64,000 nucleotides of DNA from contig NZ_JAJVKW010000018.1 of the NCBI RefSeq assembly GCF_024198255.1, positions 122,615 through 186,614 on the forward strand. The letters run 5' to 3'. A model generated the notes under the pieces. It made no database searches and was not told the origin of the DNA. It was given only the letters and a program-made list of their open reading frames with translations. Positions 45,035 to 53,459 of the stretch are shown one piece after another. Numbering within the stretch: the first letter of the stretch is position 1; each line of letters begins with the position of its first letter. Source of the stretch: Myxococcus guangdongensis (lineage in GTDB: Bacteria > Myxococcota > Myxococcia > Myxococcales > Myxococcaceae). A program made the position numbers and the translations under genes.

Positions 45035-45742
45035 TCAGAGGCCCTTCTTCTGCCTCAGCGCCTGTTCGACCTCGGGGAGGAACGGACCTCCCCCCGTCTG
45101 CACATGTGCCCAGGCCTTGGACGTATGCAGGACACCGCCATGGATGACCTCGGGGACGAAGGTCCGCGGGTGATGTGACGGTTCGCCGACGTCGACGTCC
45201 GGGGTGAAGGACTGCCAGCCCTTGCCGCCCACGATGAGCGTGCGGTAGGCCTCGGGCACCGAGCGAGGCGCGCCAGCCTTGGCCCAGATGGCGGTGTGCG
45301 AATCGAGCACCACGGCCCTCGCGATGAGCGTGCTGCTCGTCCCCAGGCTCGCCTCCGAATCACCGCCCGAACCGACGATGACTCCGGACGCCACGACGTC
45401 GCCGTCCACCGCCACACGCGCGCTGCTCTCGAAGCGGATGTTGCGGGCCCGGAGCTGGCCCGTGATGAACAACGTGCTGACCGCGTAGTCATCCGTCGTG
45501 CAGACGAGGTCACCGCTCGTCACCAGGTCGCCGTCGATGACCAGCACCCAGGGGCCATCCCCCGTCATCAGGTCGTGGTCCACGTGGAGGCCACCCTCGA
45601 TGAGGCGAGGACGGGGCTCCTCGTCGACCAGCGTGCGGTTCTCCAGCAGCCAGTCCCGCATGTCATGTCCCTTGAAGCGCTCCGCGAGCTCCTCGAACGA
45701 GACCTCGCGCCCCAGCATGTCCAACGTCTCAGCATCCGCCAT
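45035..45742 (-). CDS. Cytosolic beta-helix protein, tandem paralogue 1
   Basis: 235 aa, no signal peptide. The centre is a run of parallel-beta-helix turns (WVLVIDGDLVTSGDL, TLFITGQLRARNI, ARVAVDGDVVASGVIVG, STLIARAVVLDSHTAIW), similar in style to polymer-forming bactofilin-like folds. About 65-70 percent identical by eye to the next gene upstream, including VSFEELAERF, NRTLVDEEPRPRLIEG and FLPEVE. Proteins of this kind also occur as immunity or accessory proteins. It follows its paralogue by 43 bp and may be the last gene of the A2M operon. Confidence 0.75.
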   Translation of the reverse strand: MADAETLDMLGREVSFEELAERFKGHDMRDWLLENRTLVDEEPRPRLIEGGLHVDHDLMTGDGPWVLVIDGDLVTSGDLVCTTDDYAVSTLFITGQLRARNIRFESSARVAVDGDVVASGVIVGSGGDSEASLGTSSTLIARAVVLDSHTAIWAKAGAPRSVPEAYRTLIVGGKGWQSFTPDVDVGEPSHHPRTFVPEVIHGGVLHTSKAWAHVQTGGGPFLPEVEQALRQKKGL

Positions 45743-45785
45743 GCGTGGAGCCTCCCACAGGGAGGCTCACTCCGCATCCACGTCA

Positions 45786-46493
45786 TCAGAGGCCGCGCTT
45801 CGCCTTCAGCGCGCGCTCGACCTCCGGGAGGAACGGACCGAGCCCCGCGCGGGCACGCACCATCGCCTTGTCGACGTCCAGGATGTCGACGTCGAGGACC
45901 TCGGGGACGAAGGTCGCCTCGTGAAGCTTCAGGGCGCTCACGTCCACGTCCTGCGTGAACTCCTGCCAGGCCCTGCCGCCCACGATGAGCGTGCGGAAGG
46001 CCTCCTGGATGGAGGACTTTCCACCCCCGGTCGCCCAGATGGAGGTGTGCGCATCCAAGAGCACCGCCAGCGCGGTCAGCGTCCCACTCGTGCCCAGGTT
46101 CGCCTCGGAGTCACCTCCCGTGCCGACGACGACTCCCGACGCCACCAGGTCCCCATCCACCGCCACGCGCGCGCTGCTCATGTAGCGGACGTTGCGAGCG
46201 CGGAGCTGGCCCGTCACCAGCAGTGAGCTGGTGGCGTAGTCGCCCGTGGTGAACTTCACATCTCCCGTCGTCACCAGGTCGCCGTCGATGACCAGCACCC
46301 ACGGCCCGCTCCCCGTCTCCAGGTCGTGGTCCACGTGGAGGCTGCCCTCGATGAGCCGAGGCCGGGGCTCCTCGTCGACCAGCGTGCGGTTGCCCATCAA
46401 CCAGGACAACAGCTCATGGCCGCGAAAGCGCTCCGCGAGCTCTTCGAACGACACTTCTCGCCCCATCGCATCCAGTCGCTTCACATCGGCCAT
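45786..46493 (-). CDS. Cytosolic beta-helix protein, tandem paralogue 2
   Basis: 235 aa, same length as its neighbour and clearly a tandem duplicate: MGREVSFEELAERFRGH, VLVIDGDLVTTGDV, LLVTGQLRARNVRY and ARVAVDGDLVASGVVVG. Differences concentrate in the C-terminal third (LHEATFVPEVLDVDILDVDKA). Starts only 12 bp after the stop of the YfaQ-like gene, so it belongs to that transcription unit. Beta-helix core, cytosolic, no catalytic motif seen. Confidence 0.75.
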   Translation of the reverse strand: MADVKRLDAMGREVSFEELAERFRGHELLSWLMGNRTLVDEEPRPRLIEGSLHVDHDLETGSGPWVLVIDGDLVTTGDVKFTTGDYATSSLLVTGQLRARNVRYMSSARVAVDGDLVASGVVVGTGGDSEANLGTSGTLTALAVLLDAHTSIWATGGGKSSIQEAFRTLIVGGRAWQEFTQDVDVSALKLHEATFVPEVLDVDILDVDKAMVRARAGLGPFLPEVERALKAKRGL

Positions 46494-46505
46494 CCGTCAG
46501 GCCCC

Positions 46506-48737
46506 CTACTCCACATCGAGAGGCGCCGGCCGCTTCTTCCCGTACGCGGCCTCGAGAATCGCATCGCTGCGAAGGCCGCTCGCCTTCGCCGCCTCCACGT
46601 CCAAGCCCTCACCGTGTCCACGTCCACGTCCCTCGAACACGAGCACGCTCCCGTTGAACGAGGCCGTGCGCGGACACGACGGCAGCTTCAACCCCGAGCG
46701 CAACAGCTCACACGGCAGCGAGCGCCCATCCTCATACGTCGCCGTCCCATCGCGTTCGGTGAGCAGGTAGTTCACCCGGCCCGCCTCGAAGCGCAGCGAC
46801 ACCAACCCGCGCCCGAGCAGCCGCTCCACCTCCCCGCGCGGGCGCTCCTGCTTCCAGGGCTCCTCGCCGCCCTGCGAGAAGAGCAGCCACTCCTTCCACC
46901 TCAGCGCGGGCATCCCCAGCGCCTTCGCGTCATCGCGCTGCACGCGCACCGTGCCTCGGAAGGCCTGACAGTGCGTCGTGTCGCAGACCGCGCGGCCCGG
47001 GTGTCGGCTGTGCCGCTCGTTGTGCGCAACCACGCGCGCCAGCGCCACGCGTGCCTCGCCCTTCAGCGCCACGTCCTCCGCCGCCACCACGCCCGCCGTG
47101 TATTGCAACCGCGTGGTGCGGAACACGAAGTCCGAGCCCCGCCGCGCCTTCATCGCGCTCGGTGACGTGGGCACGCCCTCGGGTGGCCGATACGCTGGCG
47201 GAGGCGACCAGGTGAACACGCCCGCGTAGTCGCGCCCCTCCTCCGGTCCCTTCGGGAAGCGCACGCGCCACGGCGCGCCCAGACACACCGCCGCGCCCTT
47301 CGTCGTCAGCGTCTCCAGCCGCGCCCACTCCACTGGCGAGGACTTGGGCATCCCACCGTCCACCGAGAACCCCACGCCCGGACACCGCGCCTCCACCTCC
47401 CGCGCGGGCACCAACCCCAACACCTGCACCCGCGCCGCCTCCACGCCCGCCTGCTTGCGCGCACGCGTCAGCGCCGCCGGAATCTCCTCCGCGAACTGCC
47501 GAGGCATCTTCCCCGGCCGCACCGCCACCACCACCAGGTCCTCGTCCACCGCCGCAATCCAGCCGTACTGCGGACGGCTCGCCGCGTCCCGCACCGTCCC
47601 CGTCTTCGTCGCCACGCCCGACAGCGCCTTCGAAGCGGGCAGCTCCGCCAACGTCCCGCGGTCCGCGTTGTCCGCGAGCAGCGCCAGCACGTCCGGCCGC
47701 GCCTCCGCCAGCAGCCGATACGCCTGCGCCAGTCCCCACGGCGACAGCGACAGCGTCGAGCGCAGCCCCACCATGTCCGCCATGTCCGCGGGCGTCCCCG
47801 TCAGCCCCAGCGCCGACAGCACCGGGCCCCACGCACCAAAGGCCCTGGGCGCCGAGCCCGCCGCCTCCCAGTCCAGGAAGTACCCGTTGCACGAGCGCAG
47901 GAGCGCCGTGCGCGCGTCCACCTTCGCCGGCAGCCCCGGACCACAGACCCACTCCTGCACGTCCACGCGCGGCGCCAGCACCGGGTGCCCCACGCCCGCC
48001 GCGTACACGAAGGGCTTGAGCGCCGAGCCATACGGCAGCGCGCGCCGCACCTCGCCCTCCGACAGCAGCACCTCGCCCGAGTGCCGGCTCACCACCACCG
48101 TGGCCGGCCCCGCCGCGCGCACCTCCACCTCCGCCAGCTCGTCGATGGACAGGGGCACCACCCACCGCGCGCCGTCGTGACACTGACGCAGCCGGCGCGA
48201 CAGCGCCTTGGGGAACCCCACCGATTCACTGAGCAGCCGCGCCAGCGCCCGCCGCGCCCGCGTCGAGTCCACCTCGGGCGACGACGCCAGCTCCGACGCC
48301 GCGCGGGACAGGGACTGATAGCCCCCCTCGCGCCACGCCGGCAGCTCGCCGCTCACCGCCACCGCGAAGGCCTCGTGGAACAGCCGGTCCTCGCTCGACT
48401 GCGGACACGCCCACCACAAGAGCTGGTGCGCCAGCTCGTGTCGCAGCGCCACGCGCAGCCGCTCATCCAGCACGCCGGGCGTGTTCTGCCTCAGCTCGAC
48501 GAGCCCCGGCCGGCCCTGCGCGTTGCGCTCGGGGGACAGGGCCGCGCCTCGCTGGAGGAGGATGGAGGCCGGGGCCTTCGTCGGCGCCCCGCCCACCTCC
48601 GCGGAATACACCGCCTCCAGCGACGCCCAGCCGGCCTCCGCCTCGCGGCGAAGCTCCGACTCGGGCGTCACGTCCCCCCGCGTGACGAAGGTGGGGGTGG
48701 CCGTCAGCAACACGGCCACCATGGAGACCCACCCCAT
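46506..48737 (-). CDS. YfaQ-like exported composite: HExxH domain, PBP-like transpeptidase motifs, SpoIID-like domain
   Basis: 743 aa with a signal peptide (about 1-17). Residues 90-125 hold HELAH (H100, E101, H104) with E122 18 residues on, a gluzincin-type site. Residues 235-405 carry the three penicillin-binding-protein motifs in order: SALK (S238, K241), SCN (S282, N284) and KTG (378-380), with the usual surrounding YGSALKPFVYAAG. Residues 535-715 look like SpoIID/LytB: YTAGVVAAED (E554), CDTTHCQAFRG and GRGRGHGEG. Position 3 bp after the A2M gene matches E. coli yfaQ (DUF2300 family). Combined reading suggests peptidoglycan cutting and cross-linking. The domain reading is mine and needs structure confirmation. 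Confidence 0.72.
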   Translation of the reverse strand: MGWVSMVAVLLTATPTFVTRGDVTPESELRREAEAGWASLEAVYSAEVGGAPTKAPASILLQRGAALSPERNAQGRPGLVELRQNTPGVLDERLRVALRHELAHQLLWWACPQSSEDRLFHEAFAVAVSGELPAWREGGYQSLSRAASELASSPEVDSTRARRALARLLSESVGFPKALSRRLRQCHDGARWVVPLSIDELAEVEVRAAGPATVVVSRHSGEVLLSEGEVRRALPYGSALKPFVYAAGVGHPVLAPRVDVQEWVCGPGLPAKVDARTALLRSCNGYFLDWEAAGSAPRAFGAWGPVLSALGLTGTPADMADMVGLRSTLSLSPWGLAQAYRLLAEARPDVLALLADNADRGTLAELPASKALSGVATKTGTVRDAASRPQYGWIAAVDEDLVVVAVRPGKMPRQFAEEIPAALTRARKQAGVEAARVQVLGLVPAREVEARCPGVGFSVDGGMPKSSPVEWARLETLTTKGAAVCLGAPWRVRFPKGPEEGRDYAGVFTWSPPPAYRPPEGVPTSPSAMKARRGSDFVFRTTRLQYTAGVVAAEDVALKGEARVALARVVAHNERHSRHPGRAVCDTTHCQAFRGTVRVQRDDAKALGMPALRWKEWLLFSQGGEEPWKQERPRGEVERLLGRGLVSLRFEAGRVNYLLTERDGTATYEDGRSLPCELLRSGLKLPSCPRTASFNGSVLVFEGRGRGHGEGLDVEAAKASGLRSDAILEAAYGKKRPAPLDVE

Positions 48738-48740
48738 CGA

Positions 48741-51700
48741 CTACAGGTCTCCCGTGCCCTTCTTCGAGGGGAGCACCTTGAGCGAGTCCGCGGCCGTGCG
48801 GCCCCGGATGCTCGCGGCGTACATGTCCTCGATGCTCGCGGGCGGCGCGGAGAACGTGCCGGGGAACTGCGCGCGCAGCACGTAGCCCACCGTGCGCGGG
48901 CTGTCGCTCCACCACGCCGGCTCCTCGAAGAAGAACGTCGCGCGCTCCGGGCTCAGCACCCGGCGCTTGAGCGCCTCCGGCACCAACGGCAGCGAGTGCG
49001 GAGGACCGCGGAACACCTTGTCCTCCTGCAGCGCCACGAAGCCCGCGGGCACCGCGTCCTCCACCACGTAGTAGGCAGAGCGCACCCTGTTGCCGCCGCG
49101 AGCGTCCATCGTCAGCTCCACGTAGACCTCCTCGCCCTGCGCCACCGTGTCGCCCGCGCCCAGCTTCACCTTCCCGCCCTCGCGCAGCACGTAGTAGGCG
49201 CGCTGCAGCGACATGCCCTCGGACTGCTCGCGCACCGCGGAGAGCGGCGTGAGCGCCGTGGCCTGCAACGTCGCCACGCCGTCGAAGCCGCCCACGTCCA
49301 CCGTCCGCGTCCCCGCGGGCAGCGTCGCGACCAGGCCCATGCCGCGCGGCGAGAACTTCACCGCGCCCTTCAGGCCCTTCACCTCCGGCGGCGTCATGCC
49401 CTTGAACGCCTTCGCGTCACGCTCCAAGAGCCACAGCGAGTGCAAGAGCGCCGTGCTCCGGTCGAACGTGGACAGGTCCGGCTCCGACAGCATCTCCAGG
49501 ATGCGACGGCGCGCCCGGGTGACATCCAGCGTGCCGAACGACGCCGCGTGCGCGGCGATGGCCGTCAGGCCCACCCGGCGCAGCGGGAAGCGGAAGAACG
49601 CCTCCGACTGCTCCAGCTGCTGGCCCGGCTTGTACGCGGCCAGCGTGGTGAAGCCCTCGGAGCTGCGCTTCACCAGCGCGTTGATGCGCGCCTGCAGCGC
49701 CGGCTCCTTGATGACGCCCGCCTTCTCCGCCGCGAGCACCGCCAGCGCCAGCGGGTAGAGCTCTCCGGACTCGGAGGACTCCACCAGCGCACGCACGCGC
49801 GCCGCCTGCTTCGGACCGTCCAGCCGCGCCAGCACGTACGCGCGCGTCGCGTCGTACTCGGGCGACAGGTTCTGCTGCGCCTCCAGCCAGCGCGCGCTCT
49901 CCACCAGCCGCGGGTCCGTGCGCTCCACCAGCCCCGCCTCCGCCGCGTACGCCAGGCCATCCAGCGCGATGAGCGTCAGGGGCAGGCTGGGCGTCTCGTA
50001 ACCGCCGAACCACGTGAAGCCGCCGCCCTTCACCGACAGGTTGAGGATGCGCGCGGTGCCCTGCACCGAGCGGCTGCGCGCCTCCGCCAGCAGCGCCTGC
50101 GTGTCGGTGTCCAGCTTCGCCACCGCGCCCGCCTGCTGCAGCACCTGGTACACCGCCACGTTCGGCACCGTCGTGGACACCAGCTGCTCCAGGCACCCGT
50201 ACGGGTACGTGAGCAGCTCGCGCACGTTGGACAGCGCCGCGTCGACGATGGACGGCTGGAGCACCAGCTCCACGCTCGCGAGCGTCGCCTCCTTCGCCGC
50301 CGGCACCTCCAGCGCGCCGCCACCCCAGGCGCTCACCTTCACCACGTCCTGCACCGCCGCCGGCTCCACCTGGAACAGCTTGCGGTCCTTGAGCGGGTCC
50401 TTGGTGCCCGACACGTCCACCAGCAGCTGCGCGTCGCCCGTCGCCGAGGCGCGCAGCGTCAGCGGCACCACCTTCTCGCCGCCCTTGGCCAGCTCCACCT
50501 TGTGCTGGGACTGGTCCGCCTTCAGCGCGCCCGCCGACGCGAGCTTCACGTCGAGCAGCTGGCTGGCCGGCGACTTCTCCCCCGCGGACAGGCGGATGGA
50601 GGCGAGCGCCTCGTCCCCCTCGCGCAGGAACTGCGGCAGCGCCGCGTACAGGTTCAGCCCGCCGCGCGTGGCGAACTCGGAGGTACTCTCACCGAAGCGG
50701 CCGGACGTGTCCGCCGCCACCGCCGTCACCACCCACAGCGTCTGGTTGGACGGCAGCGTGAAGCGCACCGTGGCGCGGCCATCGCGGTCGGTCACCACCG
50801 CGGGGTCCCAGTGCGCCGTGTCCTTCTCCAAATCCTTCGCCTGGCGGTTGGGCGGCTTGATGGACGCGAAGGCGTGGTCGGGCAGGCCCGCCATCTTGCG
50901 CGCCAGCGCCTCGCCGTAGCCGTACCCCTGGAACTCCGCCGAGTAGAAGTTGGACACGTTGTTGCGCGCCGGCGGGTAGAAGAAGTCCAGCACGCGCGGG
51001 CGGAACTCGGACTGGATGGCGTAGACGGCCTTGTCCACCACGCCCACGGAGAGCTGGGCCACCACGCCCTTGCCCTCGAAATCCGTGACGCGCAGGTCGA
51101 TGGTCTGCTCCGTCAGCGGCGTGGCCTCGGCCCGGCGCGGCTGGAGCTCCACGGTGAGCGTGCGCTCCCGCGGAATCACGCGGAACGCCACCGTGCGCTC
51201 CTCCCAGCGGCCCGTCGACGTCGGGTACGCCACGGACGCGTACACCGCGCCACCGAAGCGCTTCTCCACGTTGAAGCTGTGCACCAGCGTGCGGCCCTTG
51301 AGCGCCACCACCTGCGTGTCGAACAGCGTGGCGCCCGCGAGCGTCACCCACACCGGGCCCTCGTCGCGCCCCCCCGCGCCCCAGCCGTCCGGCATCAGCG
51401 CCACCAGCCGCGCCGTGTCGCCCGGCTCCAGCGTGCCCGACAGCGACGCCAGCGTGAGGTTGGGCACCTGCGCCACCGCCTCGTCCGCCGAGCCGATGAC
51501 CAGCAGCGACTCCTCGCCCTGCCACGTCTCACCGCGCTTGTCCTTCACCGTCACGCGCGAGAGCACCGCGCCGACGTCGGACGTGGGCACCTTCTCGCGG
51601 TGCGTGCCGTCCGCCGCCGTGGTGAACGAGCGCTTGCCCAGGCTCTTCTCGGCGCCGTCCGCCTTGCGCAGCACGAACTCCACCTCGCCCTGCGTGACGC

Positions 51701-53459
51701 CGTACGCCTTGCCCGACAGCGTGGTGGCGCGCACCGACAGCGTCGCCTCGCCGCCCTTGGACACCACCGCGTCCGAGTAGCGCGCGGTGCCCAGCACCTC
51801 CACCTTCGACAAGAAGAACGACGTCGTCGAGTTGGCGAACGTCTCCTGGTCATCCCGCGCGCGCACCGTCAGCGAGTACCGGTACGGCAGCCGCTCCTCA
51901 CCGGGCTTGAGCTCCGGCACGGCCACTTCAATCTGCGCCTCGCCCTCCGCGCTGAACGCGGTGGCGCTCGCCCACGGATCCTCGCTCGCGCCGCGCTCCG
52001 CCACGGAGGAGTACAGCCGCTCGGGCACGCTCAGCTTGCCCTCGGTGCTGGACGCCGAGCCGTACGTCACGTCGCTGCCCTGCCCGCCCTTGCCGGCGTC
52101 ATCCACCCACGCGGGCGCGTCCAGCAGGCTGCGGTAGAGGAACACCTCGTACTTCGCGCCCTCGGGCACGCCGCCCGCGTACCGACGCGCGCGCACCTTC
52201 ACGCTCAGCGCCTGGCCGGGCACCACCGTCTCCGACGCCGGCTCCGCCTCCAGGTAGAACGTCGGCTTCACGTAGTCCTGCACGCGCGCCTCGCCCTGGT
52301 GCGGCTGCCCGTCCAGCTCCGCCGACACGCGCAGCACGCCGGTGCCCAGGTCGTCCGGCACCTTGAGCGTGCCGTTGAACGCGCCGAACTCGTCCACCGA
52401 CGCGCGCGTGGTGAGGGCCCGGCCCTCCTGCGAGACGAGCTTCACCGTCACTTCGCGCTTCTTCGGCGTGAACAGCCGCGCCAGGAACGTGTCCGGCTGG
52501 CGCACCACGCCGCGGAACTTCACCTCGTGGCCCGGCTTGTAGATGGGGCGGTCGCTGTAGATGAACACGTCCGGCGTCACCGCCAGCGTCGAGTAGAAGT
52601 CCGTGTCGACAATCGCCGTGTCCCCGCCCGCCGACGCCGTGGCGATGATGCGCGGCTCCGTCACCGCCAGCCGCACCTCGCCCTTCGCGTCCGTCTTGCC
52701 CGTGGGGCCCTTGCCCTTGGCCAGGAACACCTGCACCTCGGCGCCCACCGCGGGCTTCTGGTCCTTGCCCGCCACGCGCACCAGCACCTCGTTGTCCGTC
52801 TGCTTCAGCTGCACCGTCAGGTCCGTGACGACCAGCACCACCTGGCCCTCCACGAGCCCCTGCACCAGCTGGAGCACGTACGTGCCCGCGGGCAGCGGCG
52901 CCAGCAGCACGCGGCGCTCCTGGAAGCCGTAGCCCCCGCCCGAGCTGAAGCCCGGCACGTTGAAGTCGCGCTCGGCGCCGCCCAGGTCCAGGTTGAGCCA
53001 CTGGCTGCGCGTCACGGTGAAGCCCGACGGCACACCCACCAGCTTCTTCGGCCCCTCGGACACCTTGGCGAGCGGCTCACTGGAGCCCGGCAGGTTCGCC
53101 GCCTCGGGCAGCGCGTCGTTCACCGTGTCGCGGAAGCCCAGGTTGAGCGAGTTGAGCAGCCAGTGGCCCGGCAGCGTCACCGCGTTGACGCCGCGGCTGA
53201 GCGCGCGGCCCGGGTTGTTCATCGTCGGCGGCGTCTGGTACGCGCGCCGCAGGTCCCCCTGGGCGCGGATGAACGCCTCCAGGTTGTCCGGCTTGAGCAC
53301 GCGCAGCTCCACGGGCCCCTTGTCCTCGAAGGCCACGTCCACCGCCACCGGCTCTCCGCTGCCATAGGCGCGCGGCACGGTGATGTAGAGCGGCTTGGCC
53401 ATCGCCACGCCGGACAGCGCCACCGCCGCCAGTACCGCGAGTCGAGCTACCATCCTCAT
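48741..53459 (-). CDS. Alpha-2-macroglobulin family protein (YfaS-like) with thioester motif
   Basis: 1572 aa. Signal peptide ending SGVAMA, no lipobox, so periplasmic or secreted. A series of MG beta-sandwich domains (about 30-900; IYSDRPIYKPGHEVKFRG is the conserved MG2 motif) comes first. The central A2M region (TDRDGRATVRFTLPSNQT) follows. The thioester is YGCLEQ with C1089 and Q1092, in a helical toroid (about 1070-1390), followed by the receptor-like end domain. Such proteins trap proteases by cleavage of a bait region and covalent linkage. Lack of a lipobox separates it from YfhM-type A2M partnered with PbpC; gene order matches YfaS. Overlaps the upstream YfaA-like gene by ATGA. Confidence 0.93.
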   Translation of the reverse strand: MRMVARLAVLAAVALSGVAMAKPLYITVPRAYGSGEPVAVDVAFEDKGPVELRVLKPDNLEAFIRAQGDLRRAYQTPPTMNNPGRALSRGVNAVTLPGHWLLNSLNLGFRDTVNDALPEAANLPGSSEPLAKVSEGPKKLVGVPSGFTVTRSQWLNLDLGGAERDFNVPGFSSGGGYGFQERRVLLAPLPAGTYVLQLVQGLVEGQVVLVVTDLTVQLKQTDNEVLVRVAGKDQKPAVGAEVQVFLAKGKGPTGKTDAKGEVRLAVTEPRIIATASAGGDTAIVDTDFYSTLAVTPDVFIYSDRPIYKPGHEVKFRGVVRQPDTFLARLFTPKKREVTVKLVSQEGRALTTRASVDEFGAFNGTLKVPDDLGTGVLRVSAELDGQPHQGEARVQDYVKPTFYLEAEPASETVVPGQALSVKVRARRYAGGVPEGAKYEVFLYRSLLDAPAWVDDAGKGGQGSDVTYGSASSTEGKLSVPERLYSSVAERGASEDPWASATAFSAEGEAQIEVAVPELKPGEERLPYRYSLTVRARDDQETFANSTTSFFLSKVEVLGTARYSDAVVSKGGEATLSVRATTLSGKAYGVTQGEVEFVLRKADGAEKSLGKRSFTTAADGTHREKVPTSDVGAVLSRVTVKDKRGETWQGEESLLVIGSADEAVAQVPNLTLASLSGTLEPGDTARLVALMPDGWGAGGRDEGPVWVTLAGATLFDTQVVALKGRTLVHSFNVEKRFGGAVYASVAYPTSTGRWEERTVAFRVIPRERTLTVELQPRRAEATPLTEQTIDLRVTDFEGKGVVAQLSVGVVDKAVYAIQSEFRPRVLDFFYPPARNNVSNFYSAEFQGYGYGEALARKMAGLPDHAFASIKPPNRQAKDLEKDTAHWDPAVVTDRDGRATVRFTLPSNQTLWVVTAVAADTSGRFGESTSEFATRGGLNLYAALPQFLREGDEALASIRLSAGEKSPASQLLDVKLASAGALKADQSQHKVELAKGGEKVVPLTLRASATGDAQLLVDVSGTKDPLKDRKLFQVEPAAVQDVVKVSAWGGGALEVPAAKEATLASVELVLQPSIVDAALSNVRELLTYPYGCLEQLVSTTVPNVAVYQVLQQAGAVAKLDTDTQALLAEARSRSVQGTARILNLSVKGGGFTWFGGYETPSLPLTLIALDGLAYAAEAGLVERTDPRLVESARWLEAQQNLSPEYDATRAYVLARLDGPKQAARVRALVESSESGELYPLALAVLAAEKAGVIKEPALQARINALVKRSSEGFTTLAAYKPGQQLEQSEAFFRFPLRRVGLTAIAAHAASFGTLDVTRARRRILEMLSEPDLSTFDRSTALLHSLWLLERDAKAFKGMTPPEVKGLKGAVKFSPRGMGLVATLPAGTRTVDVGGFDGVATLQATALTPLSAVREQSEGMSLQRAYYVLREGGKVKLGAGDTVAQGEEVYVELTMDARGGNRVRSAYYVVEDAVPAGFVALQEDKVFRGPPHSLPLVPEALKRRVLSPERATFFFEEPAWWSDSPRTVGYVLRAQFPGTFSAPPASIEDMYAASIRGRTAADSLKVLPSKKGTGDL

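Noticed and set aside
48741..53459. YfhM-type lipid-anchored A2M paired with PbpC
   Set aside because: No lipobox in the signal peptide and no separate PbpC gene; the neighbours fit the YfaS type.
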